Part shown: in pieces, positions 46,762-57,544 of the stretch | Position numbering within the stretch: position 1 is the stretch's first letter | Layout of the letters: every line of letters begins with the position of its first letter | NCBI GenBank assembly: GCA_047495785.1 | Contig: JBLDXI010000033.1 | Span: forward strand, 1,178,001 to 1,242,000 | Reading direction: 5' to 3' | Length of the DNA: 64,000 nt | Source: Lepidodermella squamata | Lineage: Eukaryota > Gastrotricha | Notes under the pieces: generated by a model | Told to the model about the DNA's origin: nothing | What the model saw: the letters and a program-made list of their open reading frames with translations, nothing else | The model's database searches: none | Translations under genes and position numbers: made by a program

Positions 46762-48576
46762 TCAGGCAACTGCGAAGGCCAGGCACTTTCGGCTGAACTG
46801 CGCGTGGTGGTACTCTTCCTTGTTGTTTTCGAGCTTTTTGATGAAATACGACCTGATGGCGAGGAAGGTCATCGCCGAGACGATGCAGAGTGCACCGATG
46901 CCGCTGAGAATGTGCGGTGCCGAGCGGAAAACGATCATCTGGAAAATGAACTGGAACACGAGTTCAACGGGCCGTGACAGGCTGAGGAGGCCGGCTGGTA
47001 AGCTTTTAGCCGCCAGGGTTTGCAGCAGATGGCCAGCTGATGAAGCAAGGCCAACGATGATGGTCAGCGCTTTTTCTTCGAACGTGCAAGGTGGCATGTG
47101 GAAGACGTCGAGAGCGAGGGTCAGCAAGAAAAATGGGCCGATAGTCAGGGCGGCGTACATGAAGGTCACGGTGGCAAAGGGGACCTTCTTGACCTTTCGC
47201 AGGGTGATGAACATCAAGCTCTAAAAATATATTGGAATATTTAAATCAATTAAAAATCATTAAAAATCAATTAAATTAAATGAAGTTTTATGCATATTTT
47301 TTCATTTTATTCGAGCTAGGAAAAATTAAAGAAAATGCTAAATGACAAGTTTTCGAGTTTCAAAACGGGTTTTCGATAACGTAGCCAATTTTTTCCGCTC
47401 AAGAATGGCATTTTGGTGAAGGGCAAGGTCCCTAAAATCTAAAATCGAACTCGACCTAACCCTAACCCCAACCTGAACCCTAACCAAGTCCTAAACCTAA
47501 ACCGCATCCATGAATCCTAAGCCCAACTCCTAATCATCGTTTCGCTGAAAACGATTGTTGAAAATATGCTCGAAAGGTTAATTGAATTCAAGAATATTTC
47601 GATATTTTACTTGATTAAGAGAAAATTCAAACCTGGAAGAAAGCAGCAGTGAAAGCGTACAGACAGCCGAAGAAAAAGTCGGTCTCTTCAGTCACGTGAC
47701 CTGAGGCGCCGAACATGAAACTCGGACGCATGATCAGAAGGACACCTGTGATGGGTTCATTAAATTGTAAAAAAATCTTCCTTAATTATTTTAAAGACTG
47801 TTTTTCATTACCAAGTTATTATTTTTTCATAATTTCCAGGCACTTTTAAAATTGAAATTTAATTTAATTTTAAAAAGTTTGAATTTAAAGTGTAAAAGTT
47901 GAATTTTTAGTTGTACATCCAATTTAATTCAATTTGTTAGTACATTATCCAGGTAATTTTGATAATTAAACTCATTGGTTAATATAAATAAATAAATTTT
48001 TATTGACATTTTTCCGTGTTAATTTTATCCTAGAAAATGAAAGTTACCAATAGCGCTTGCGATGAAAATCGGAATATCCGTCAGGCGCAGTTTCTCGCCG
48101 AGAATGGGCCAGCTGAGAAGCAGGGTCAATGCCGGCATCGTCGCAAAAATCGTCGCAAAATCGGCGAGAGACAGGCGTTGTAAGGCCATCTGAGTGCATA
48201 GCAAGTTGATGCCACCACAGGCTGATCTCAGGATGAGAAATGGCAGCTCATTGCGCTTCGTGCTGAAATAAGATCGTTTGGTGTAGGCGACCTGAGGCCC
48301 GGTTGACAGCAGGACAACAATTTGGCGGAAGCAGACCAGCCACAGCGGGTGAAGCGGGTCGATCGCCTGAGGTGACGTGAGCAGCTTTGAGAACAAGTGG
48401 TTGATTGCCAGGCTCAGGGCGGCGCCGACAACGCAAAGTAATCCGCAGCCCCAGAACGAGCTGATTTTAGCGAGGACGACGCTTTTTGGCTCTGACGTGT
48501 GCTGGTGGCCATTCGTGGCGTTGGTGCTGATCTCGTTGGTTTGTAGGCCGTTGCCGTTCGCAGTATCTTGTGTCAT
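46762..48576 (-). CDS. EamA/SLC35G1-like ten-TM transporter F
   Basis: Exons 48576-48048, 47745-47633 and 47220-46762 join with phases 1 and 0 to 366 residues. It starts MTQDTANGNG, with a hydrophilic lead of about 40 residues before the first membrane segment. The first EamA half ends TMPALTLLLSWPILGEKLRL; exon 2 (GVLLIMRPSFMFGASGH) matches the FIFAGSENY segment of A-C; the second half in exon 3 includes SLSRPVELVFQFIFQMIVF and VSAMTFLAIRSYFIKK. Closest to E in the exon 3 RPVELVFQF / QPAELVFQF region. A multipass transporter of unknown substrate. Intron 2 contains a telomere-like tract (47453-47511). Confidence 0.85.
47453..47511. repeat. Degenerate telomere-like CCTAA tract inside an intron
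   Basis: Plus strand reads CCTAACCCTAACCCC, then AACC, GAACCCTAACC, CCTAAACCTAAACC with small interruptions. It lies in intron 2 of transporter F. Confidence 0.6.
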
Positions 48577-49394
48577 ATAACTGAATCTGATTATTTAAGG
48601 TGGTTTCGATAGGTAGTAGCGCAAATCGCAACAAAAAAGGCGGTGGAGTTCGGCCGTTTGTTATGTGCTTTATCCGCCTGGTTACAGAATACACTGTGTT
48701 GTAAATAAAGTGATGATGTAAATTTTATAGAAAAGTGAGTTATAGACACGCACGCGAGTTGTGTGAAGAGGTGTGGAGAGGGAGGCCACCCGAGGCGAGG
48801 CAGCGTAATCGGCGTCACCTGTGCTAGGCGCGCACAGCCATTTCCGGTCCGCTGAAAGACACGTGAACTGCTTAAAACAGATTAAAACAATAGAGAAGAG
48901 GCGGTCTTTCTTCATCAAACTCAGCTACATTTCTGATTTCTTCGCGGTGTAATAAGACAAATGGCGTTGGAAAGATTTTCACCTCAGAATGGATCTTTTC
49001 ATAAAAAAAACATCTCTCGCTCCTGCCACTCACTCATTCTAGGCTTTGAACCACCGATTTGAAGAGAAACTGTAGCGGCACTGATCATTCGAAAACGGTC
49101 CTATAATAAACAAATAATGAATCTAATAATCAAACAAAATCCAAGGTTCAACAATAGTTGTGAGCTGTGATACTAGCTGGAATGACCGTTGTAGTGACGT
49201 AATAATTTTTGTTTATCCTGGTCTATCATCAACAAGAAAATTAAATGTGTTCTCAAAGTCCTCAAATTCACATTGGATCTTTATTTGGAGCTTTCCGAAT
49301 TAATTATGAAAAATCAGATTAATTCAACTATAACTATAACTAAAACAAGATTATTAATAACAATTATTGTCATATTCCTTGAATTCATGAAGAT

Positions 49395-50501
49395 TCAATT
49401 GAACTGAATGAGAACCTTCTCGTTCGCGAAGCCAGTAACAGAATGCTTGATAGCTTCTTTCCACTGGGCGACAGGAAATTTGCGAAATTTCGGCAGCTGC
49501 AGTCTTCCGCTCACGAATAGACCAATAATATCCGTGAGAACTTCATTAAACTCATTGCGCTTGTTGGCGATCCAACTAAAAATAATGTTCATTGATTGTG
49601 TTAGAAAAATTGAAACCAAACTAACGGATGTAGGCTGAAGCCGACTACGCGGATGTCGCGGAAAATTAGGTCTCCCTGGGACAGATAAACAGGCTGGCCG
49701 CTCAAGAAGCCGTAGTTGACCAGAGTTCCGCCATTAGCTAAAGCTGAAGCTAGGTGCAGGCTAGCTTCGCCACCAACACATTCAAAAGCTAACTTGGGCG
49801 CTGGGAGGCCGAGATTCAGCTTTGAAATGCCACCCTTCAACTGTTCGTCAGTGATGACAGCATCGGCCCCGAGTTCCTTCAATTCATCGACAAGCTCTTG
49901 CAAATTCGGCCGTTGTCGGACGACGTTTATAGTTTTGTAACCAGAGGCTCTGGCTAATTGGATGACGATTTTTCCAAGACCCGAATTAGCGCCGTTTTGA
50001 ATGATCACATCTCCGGCGTTCAGTGGGAAACAGTGCTTAACCATTCTTAAAAATTAAAAATTCTCAATTGAATCGCAAAATCCCACTCGATATTTCTTAC
50101 ACATAGGCAGTACACGGGTTAGCGATTAGAGTGGCAGCAGCTTCGGCCGGCAGATCTTTCGGCAACCTCAGGAGGTCTTTTTCTTGCGCGATTCCAGCCT
50201 GGCGCCAATTGCCCCACATCGGGGTTTGAACGATGGCCCGATCACCCGGTTGAAAGGCTCCGCTGGGTGACTGGACCACTTCGACTACGCCTTCAATACC
50301 AGGCGTTGCTGGCAGTTTTAACTTGCGCAGGAATCCACCAGACAACAGCATAGTGTCACCAGCATTGATTGGGGAGTACAAGACTTTGACTAGCGCCTCG
50401 CCAGCCTTCGGTTCCGACAGCGTTTCTTCTTCCAAGGACAGACCAGCGGTTAGATCTTTCGACGTACTGGATAGGACGAGTTTCTTCGTAACAGTTGACA
50501 T
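49395..50501 (-). CDS. MECR-like 2-enoyl thioester reductase (MDR superfamily)
   Basis: Exons 50501-50101, 50045-49626 and 49575-49395 join with phases 2 and 2 to 333 residues. Family members reduce trans-2-enoyl-ACP/CoA with NADPH in mitochondrial fatty-acid synthesis. Seen: N-terminal GroES-like half (INAGD, LPATPGIEGVVEVV), then ANPCTAYVMV, the NADPH-binding segment IIQNGANSGLGKIVIQLA, TINVVRQRPNLQEL, GADAVITDEQLKGG, and CVGGEAS...NGGTLVNYG, in family order and length. In MECR the catalytic Tyr sits in QGNYG after INPSD; the aligned site here reads SGGF, so Tyr is Phe. There is no clear mitochondrial presequence from this start; an in-frame Met at 50537 adds 12 residues. Activity is therefore uncertain. 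Confidence 0.85.
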
Positions 50502-50537
50502 GGCAAATGTGAAGTGTAAATTATTTGATAATTTCAA

Positions 50538-52101
50538 TAGGATCCTAATATGTGAAATATTTCAAATTAACAATTTTACCATCAACCGTATTTTTAAATG
50601 CGGGCGATGGAGCTCTCAAGTGCTTTTTTTTTTATCATAAAAACCAGAAGTTCAGACATCACGTCGTCAAGGAAAAGCTCACAGGTAAAGCAACAAAGCC
50701 GATTCCTTCGGTACTTTTACGGTACTTTTATATTTCAAATCCCGAAATAAAAAACTCAGACCAAATTGGAGTTGTACCCAGGGAAACAAAATAATTTTTT
50801 GAAACGAGTCGACAATAAGGGAATACTCTATGGTTAGCCATAGGGTAATCAAATTCCCACATGCCCACAATCCTAAGCCACTTTTTGGGGTGTGAAAGGA
50901 TCTTACCCCAGTGAAAATAGCATGAAAAATTGAAATAAAAAGTCCACCTTAATCGTTTGCCATAGAAAAACATGTATGCAAAATTTACCCATGGGCATGT
51001 GGAAATAGTCTCTATTCCTCCAAGGGGAATAATGATAGCCCGATTGATACTCTACAAGGTATCAGCGACTCGTGTCCCAAAGATAGGCGCCGCTCATACA
51101 AAAATCATGCCTTGAAACCCCTATTTTGACGTAGTCATGACTGGGAGTCATGTAGTGTTATAATAATAATATAATATAGCATGAGTGCTAATCAGGACGA
51201 AAATGTCGAGGATAAGTTGCGGTGGTTCTTGCTGTTTTCCCTGTTAAAACCTCCGTCCTAACGTCTTCTTCTATTTGACTACAAAAAGCTATGGCGCAAA
51301 CATGGATTTTTCGAGATAAGAGCGACTGAAAACCCCAAATTTTCACTTTTTCCTCGATTTGCAAGCCGGGAGGGAAACGACTGATAAGCCGTGGATAACC
51401 ATGTTTTTTATTTTTTATATTTTTTATATTTTTTCTGATTGTTGCTTGAAACATTTTAGAGAAACCGGTGAATTTTCGATAAATTTATCAATTTTCCGCA
51501 CGGTATAGAAATAGGGATCTAATTAAACCGGCAGGTGAAATGAAATTAATAAATTGAGAATTGAGAATTCGATACTCAGAACTCATCACCAAATTGTAAC
51601 TGTGCTGAATTGACCGAATTAAAGCAAGTTTATTTTCCGTCCACCTTTGGCGTAAATCAAATGATAGTGATTGAATATAACGAGGCTGATTTCGTTTTTA
51701 AGTCATAATTATGATATCGCTCTACCATCAAATCCTACGACTAAAAATAGAGACTGATTTCTTTTATTTAATATGATTTTTTTGAATTAAAGAGAATTCA
51801 GCTCCGTTAACCTATTGACGTAGGAGAGCAGCAGCTCCAGGGCAATGAGCTCAAACCTGAATTTCCCGGGATTTTTTTTGAGACAATTGCAAACTCTTCT
51901 ATATATATCTATATTTCTATCATCAAACTTAGCAACATTATATGCAGTGTTATAAGACGAGTGCTGTTGAAAAGATTTCAAAAACATAATTTTTTTGCAA
52001 TTTATTTTACAAAAATAATAGAGAAACCGGTGAATTTTTGATATTATTGCTCAGGTTGATAGTGTTGCGGCAAACTGCGTCAGATTAAATACATTTCATA
52101 A
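50538..52101. other. Repeat-rich interval, no gene seen
   Basis: Contains a 50-base segment at about 50653-50700 (ATCACGTCGTCAAGGAAAAG) that recurs at about 45721-45770 inside the 2.2-kb element. GAGAAACCGGTGAATTTT occurs at about 51459 and again at 52021. A segment around TTCCGTCCACC (51633) recurs near 52858, and a CCCGGGATTTTTTTTGAGAC region near 51866 resembles one near 52925, so 51.4-52.0 kb and 52.8-53.0 kb are diverged copies of one repeat. Confidence 0.5.
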
Positions 52102-52783
52102 TACCTTGGTGTGGGGTAACTTGGCCGGAAATATGGTTTTTTGAACCTCTTACGTCTCCGGTAACTTGTTTCGCTTGAACTTTTATACCGAAAAAATCTC
52201 CGTTCAATTCTCAATCGATTGGTCAAGACCCGGTCGACGGCCGATAAAATCAATCGATTCTGTGGAGGTTGAAGTGATCTTGACCAAGTGAGGTAATTTG
52301 GCCGGAGCGTGGGGTAACCTGGCCGCATGGCTATTTCACTTGGCGATGAACCATCTGGCAGAAACTAGGGCGATGATTCATCACGCCCTCTCATGTCTAG
52401 GCCAAATTGTAGTGCGCATTTCGCACGTTAAAAATCGGCCAAGTTACCCCATAAAATTCAGGTAATTACCGCTCGCGATTGCGACATCAGAGTTTTCTGA
52501 GTTCAAGGTGTCATTTGAAAGATATCACCGAGAGGAATCGTTCTGGGAAATCGGCGTCTTCCTCCGATCCCAGAATTCCTTGTTATAAATGATCAAAATC
52601 TCAGCGCTTGAAATGAACAAGTTGGTACTGACCTTCCTAGTCATTTAAAAACCGATTTTCGAATTCGGTAAAAAGGGAGTTGTAGCTCAGGTGGCAAGGA
52701 ATGTTCCTATGAAAGAAAATTCGTGAAAAAGGTTTTTCTCGATGTGTTATCGTTTTACGGCCAAGTTACCCCGCGCCACGGTA
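52102..52783. mobile_element. 0.68-kb TIR element, non-autonomous, TA at both ends
   Basis: Arms 52102-52127 and 52758-52783 are inverted repeats matching at 23 of 26 positions; the core GGGGTAACTTGGCCG is perfect. Both outermost dinucleotides are TA. Extra internal copies of GGGGTAACCTGGCCG (52311) and GGCCAAGTTACCCC (52437) lie inside. No transposase. A small frame across the left arm is not a gene. Confidence 0.75.
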
Positions 52784-53284
52784 ATTTCAATTTTGAATTG
52801 AGGATCCGACAATCATTCGCAGAAGAATATACCTAACAGAACTTGTCACCAATTTATTTTACGTCCACCTTTTCGGCGCAAATCAAATGGTGCAAATAAT
52901 GAGCGCAAATCTGATTTTTAAATTTCCCGAGGATTTTTCTGGGACCTTTTTGAACTCTATATGCCAAGGAATGCCTCGTGATAAAGGTTTTATTTTTATT
53001 TTTTTGACGGCTGAATCATATTTTTTATCTAGCCGTGATTCATTTATCCGGAAAAATTAAACAATCGAACTTTTGGCTCTGAACTTTGGCCTGATTTTCT
53101 GAACAGCAGTGATAGCAAAATCTGAAATGACCCCTCAACAAGGTCAAATAAACTAATTTTTGCTTATCGAGTTGACGAGACCGCGCTGCTGACTTACCCA
53201 ACACAAATAAAAACAAGCGATAAGGCGGCCATAAAAATTTTCACTTTATCAGCAATTAACTTAAATTACACGTGAACGTCGGCA

Positions 53285-53294
53285 TATATAAAAA
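53285..53294 (+). promoter_or_regulatory. TATA box of the TIR-NB-ARC-ankyrin gene
   Basis: TATATAAAAA lies 82 bases before the ATG at 53367, a normal spacing for a short leader. Confidence 0.5.
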
Positions 53295-53366
53295 TGTCTC
53301 AAAGGGCAAACAATTTGCTAAACAAAATTCATAATAAAACAGCCTAATCTTTAACCTTGAAGAGAA

Positions 53367-56300
53367 ATGACGCAATATTCAACTGCAGGCAGTGAATCCA
53401 ACGTCAAACCTTCTATCTTCATCAGCTATCGATGGAACGAAGCAAAGACAGATGTTTGGAAATTTGCGGACGATTTGAAATCTTCAGATCGATTCTTGAT
53501 TTGGCTCGATAAGGAGGAGATGTACGCAAATAAATTGGAAAGAATGGAAGAGGTAATAAAAATGTGACAATTACCGGATAATTAGCTCAAATCTGCTTAT
53601 AATTTATAGGGTATCCGAGCGGCATGTGTTGTCATTATTTTCTTCAACGACGATTATCAGAAATCAATCGATTGCAGGACCGAGGCTGAAGCGGCGTATC
53701 GGCACAACAAAAAGAAATTATTCGTGAAAATGCAAAAAGCCCCACTTGGAAAGTTTCAAAACTGGTTCGCACCGATCATCGGCAACAACATATACATCGA
53801 TTATTACGCCCTTGAAAATCCATTCGAAGAAATTCTAAAGCACATCGATAAATTACGGCAAGAAGATTCGACTCATTCTAACGAGGAACGGGTTGAAAGG
53901 TTCGGCGATGTTCCATCGGTTGGGAATTATACCGAGAGGCCTGATGTTGAACTTGAACTTCAAGATTCAGTAGCTAATTTGTGTCAGTCGAGAGACCCGG
54001 GTGCTGTTTTGGTAATAGGCGAAGGTGGTATTGGAAAAACGACAATGGTCGCTAAAGCCGTAGCGGCAAATGACGAATTTCTGCGCGAAAACGGCGTCGG
54101 AGTCGTAATTTGGGTCAATGTCTATCAATTATCGCATTCGATTCAAACTTCGGAGAGTCGAAGTTTTGATGTTAATAAAATTTTCTACTCATCAATCGCC
54201 GAGCGGCTAAATGTCAAACACAGCTCCGACGACGCGTTATTTCGACTTCAGGACCATTTAAAGGTCATAAATAATAAGCAGAAATTAGTGCTTATTGTCC
54301 TCGACGATTTGTTCCACGAGAAAATTTTCCAGAGCGCGTTTCGACTCGGCGATTTTGTGCGATGTATAGCTATTTCACGATTTCGAAACGTCATCGACGC
54401 CAGCAGTGATCGATTCATCAGCAATGTCGTCCAGGTTGAAAAATTGCCGTGTGACAGCATTATTGCAATGTTCAATTCTTGCCGACAAACGTTGGACGAT
54501 GAAAAAATTTCGCGACTTGCTACCCTATGCGCCGGGTTGCCGCTAATGGCTTGCGTGTTACGGGCTAAATTACGCCGCTGTTCGACAAAACGGCAAGCTG
54601 AGGCTGTTTTAAACAAGATTTTCGCGACTTCATACTGCACGTTGGCGAGTGAGAAGTGGGGCGATGAAGATAAGAATCAGGACACGATTTCCGAGCTACT
54701 TTTAAGTGGCTTCGAGAGCGAACCTGATCATGTAAGAAAACGTTATTATTCCTTCTTGGTATTCGACGAAGGTACGGCGGTTGAGCTAGAGGATTTAGCC
54801 ATTTTATGGCGATGTGATTTGGACGAAGCGATTGAATTGGCGCAGGAATTTTGCAATTTATCCCTCGTTCGGGCGAATAGTATCAGCGGCTCTGAAAACG
54901 AAACCTACACTGTCCATGCCTATCTTTACGCTGCAGCTTACGATTTCGCTGTGAATAAGGACCATTTAGCTGAGGACAAGGTGAAACTTCGCGAAATATT
55001 GCTCCAAGAAGCGGAAAATGAGGACTGCGAAAATGTCTTACATCTAGCAGTAAGAGGGCACCGAAACGCCCTGGCCGAGGCTATTATGAAGAGTTTCAAA
55101 TCAAATCAAGATTTTATGTTCAAAATCAGCTCCCAGCAGACGATTTCTTCCGGCGAGACTCCCTTGCATTACCTGTTTGACGAAGAATGGCTCCGATGTG
55201 GCGGTAGTGAGCATGAAACAAGCTACTGCCTCGACATAGCCTGCGAGATACTCGACAGGCTGATTCTTGCCAATAAAGAAATCGGAGCTATTTTGAATCT
55301 GCTGATCGAAAAATCTATGCAGCCAGATACGAAATGGTACAACAACCCTTTTTTGACAACGGTTGTCAACGAGAATTTCGCTGCCATGAATTTGCTGCTT
55401 GACAACGGCGTCGATGTGAACATAGCCGATGATTTAGGAAATACAGCCCTAATCAGGGCTGCCATACAATGGCGATGGATGTCGATTGGGCAACTTAGCA
55501 AACGGCCGAATATCGTCGATTTTCCGAACAAAAAAGGCCAGACTGCATTGATGGTTGCTGCTCGAAGTGGCGAGGATGACATAGTTAAAATGTTGCTCGA
55601 AGATTACCCGCCAGAGTCTATTGACATCAACGCGGTTGACAATGACGGCAACACGGCTTTGATCCTCGCGTCGAAGCACAATCACAACAATATTCTTAAA
55701 ACGCTGATCGAAAAGGGCGCTGATGTTTCGGTTCGGAACAAACACGACGAAAGTGCGTTATGTCAGGCTATTTTTCATGGAAACATTGAAGGAGCGAAGT
55801 TACTGCGAGATGGTGGTGGCATTTTGGACTACGGCGAGAAGCAAGCACTGACAGTAATGGCTCGATTCCGAAAGCGAACGATTATGGAAGAGTTTTTAAC
55901 TCAAGAGTTGTCTCGGAACTCTATTGATTACGATCGGGGTTGTTTCTTTACCCTATTCCGATCAATCGGCATTTGGACGAGTGAAGATATCGACTGTGCT
56001 GAAATGGCCGGCGATCGCCATGAATTCCTTACGGCAATCTACAACCATTCGGACGACGAATCAGCAAAGTTTATATCTCGGATCAGAAACGGAGAAATCG
56101 ACTTCTCGCCGTACGACCTATGGCTTGCTTTAGTTTTGGCAGCATTCACTGGCTCTTACGACGTTGTTGAAGGTCTAATGGGCACGAAAGTTGACGTAAA
56201 TGCAAGGAGCACTCGCGGCAAATGGACGGCTACAATGTACGCTTGTTGTAATGCACACATTTCAATAGCGAAACTGTTGATTGAAAACGGAGCCGACGTC

Positions 56301-57072
56301 ACGTTGGCGTCGATTCCCGACAGCTGGACTGCCATGCATTGCGCGGCTAAAAATGGCATTGAAGAAGTGGTTGAATTCTTACTCAGCACTGAATCCGCTG
56401 AGGCTTTAATGAAAATGCGAACTTCTAATGACGAAACGCCTTTATACATTGCGTCTGAATGCGGTCATTCAAAGGTTGTTAAACTTCTGGCTGATAATAA
56501 GGCCGATGTTAACGCTAAACGGCGAGATGGCTGGACTTCCCTTTGCGTAGCGGCGATGAATGGACATGATGAAGTTGCGAAGATTCTCCTGGAAGCTGGA
56601 GCTGAGGTCGATGTGAAACAAAAAGATAACGCGACTCCCTTAATGTTTGCGGCAAACCAGGTAGGAAAAACTGTCTGACCCGTCTACTTGCTTTTAATCT
56701 TTCACTTTATAGGGCCATCTTGAAATCGTGAGTTTACTTCTCGAAGCTGGTGCTAATGTCAACGAAGTTCAACGCGACCAATTTTCGGCCTTAATGCTAG
56801 CCTGCCGAAGCGGCCATGATAGTGTTGCGAAGTTACTTATCAGCCATAACGCTGACGTCAACATCCGGAACAAAACGGATGGCACGGCTTTGCACATGGC
56901 TGCGTATCACGGCTTTCCCAATCTTGTTAGGATTCTTCTCGCTGCTAAAGCCGACGCTTCGATTCGAAATAAAACAGGCGACACTGCGATGGATATCGCT
57001 AGGTCGAAGGGATACGATGATGTTGTGAAAATTTTGAAAAATGTTAGAATGCCGTCGTTGACTACGCAATAA
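53367..57072 (+). CDS. TIR-NB-ARC-ankyrin protein (NLR-like STAND ATPase)
   Basis: Exons 53367-53552, 53610-56660 and 56713-57072 (introns of 57 and 52 bases, both phase 0) give 1,198 residues. TIR/TIR_2 domain about 14-145: SIFISYRWNEAK, FLIWLDKEEM, ACVVIIFFNDDYQKS and CRTEAEAAY (84-92), whose Glu87 fits the NADase glutamate position. NB-ARC about 175-430: P-loop GEGGIGKTT (199-207), Walker B LVLIVLDDL (288-296), RCIAISR, the LCAGLPL motif (369-375), and VHAYLYAAAY where MHD-type motifs sit. From about 435 to the end there are a dozen or more ankyrin-type repeats, clearest at the C-terminus (DGNTALILASKHNHNNILKT, DGWTSLCVAAMNGHDEVAKI). Family knowledge: such proteins oligomerise on sensing a ligand and bring TIR domains together. 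Here sensing by ankyrin repeats and immune or cell-death output is inference. Introns argue against bacterial contamination. No signal peptide; probably cytosolic. Confidence 0.9.
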
Positions 57073-57544
57073 ATTTCGAGATTTGGCCTTTTCATGTTGT
57101 TTTTTTAACCCAAATTTTAGTTTTATGGCTTTACTCCACGTTATGCTAATTGTGTTAAGATGTTATGCTTAATGTCATACGGCTTATTTTCTCCAGGTAT
57201 AGCTTAAGAAAAGGATAAGCTGAAGAAATTCAGGTTTGTGGTTGCACTTTCTGAAAAACACTGAGGAACGTGAACCACAGTGATGCTTAATCTCCAAGCC
57301 TGAAAAACTGCTTCCCACAATGCGATATTTACTTACGTTTACTCATCATGTGATGCACGCATCATGAATCACCTGGCGTAGTTAATCCTTCTTGTTAATG
57401 ACTATCATCTAGGCGTAGGTGGACGATTCGCGTAGTTTGGTGGGCTGACACCCGTGAAAAAAACGCTTGCACCGAGGCGTCTCATTAACTATCACTTGCC
57501 AAACAATTAACTCGCGTATTTTGCTTTTTTGTTTCTCTGTAAGA

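Noticed and set aside
52678-52700. tRNA A-box-like TAGCTCAGGTGG
   Set aside because: No B box (GGTTCGAATCC-like) follows at the right distance and no cloverleaf can be drawn; it lies inside the 0.68-kb element.
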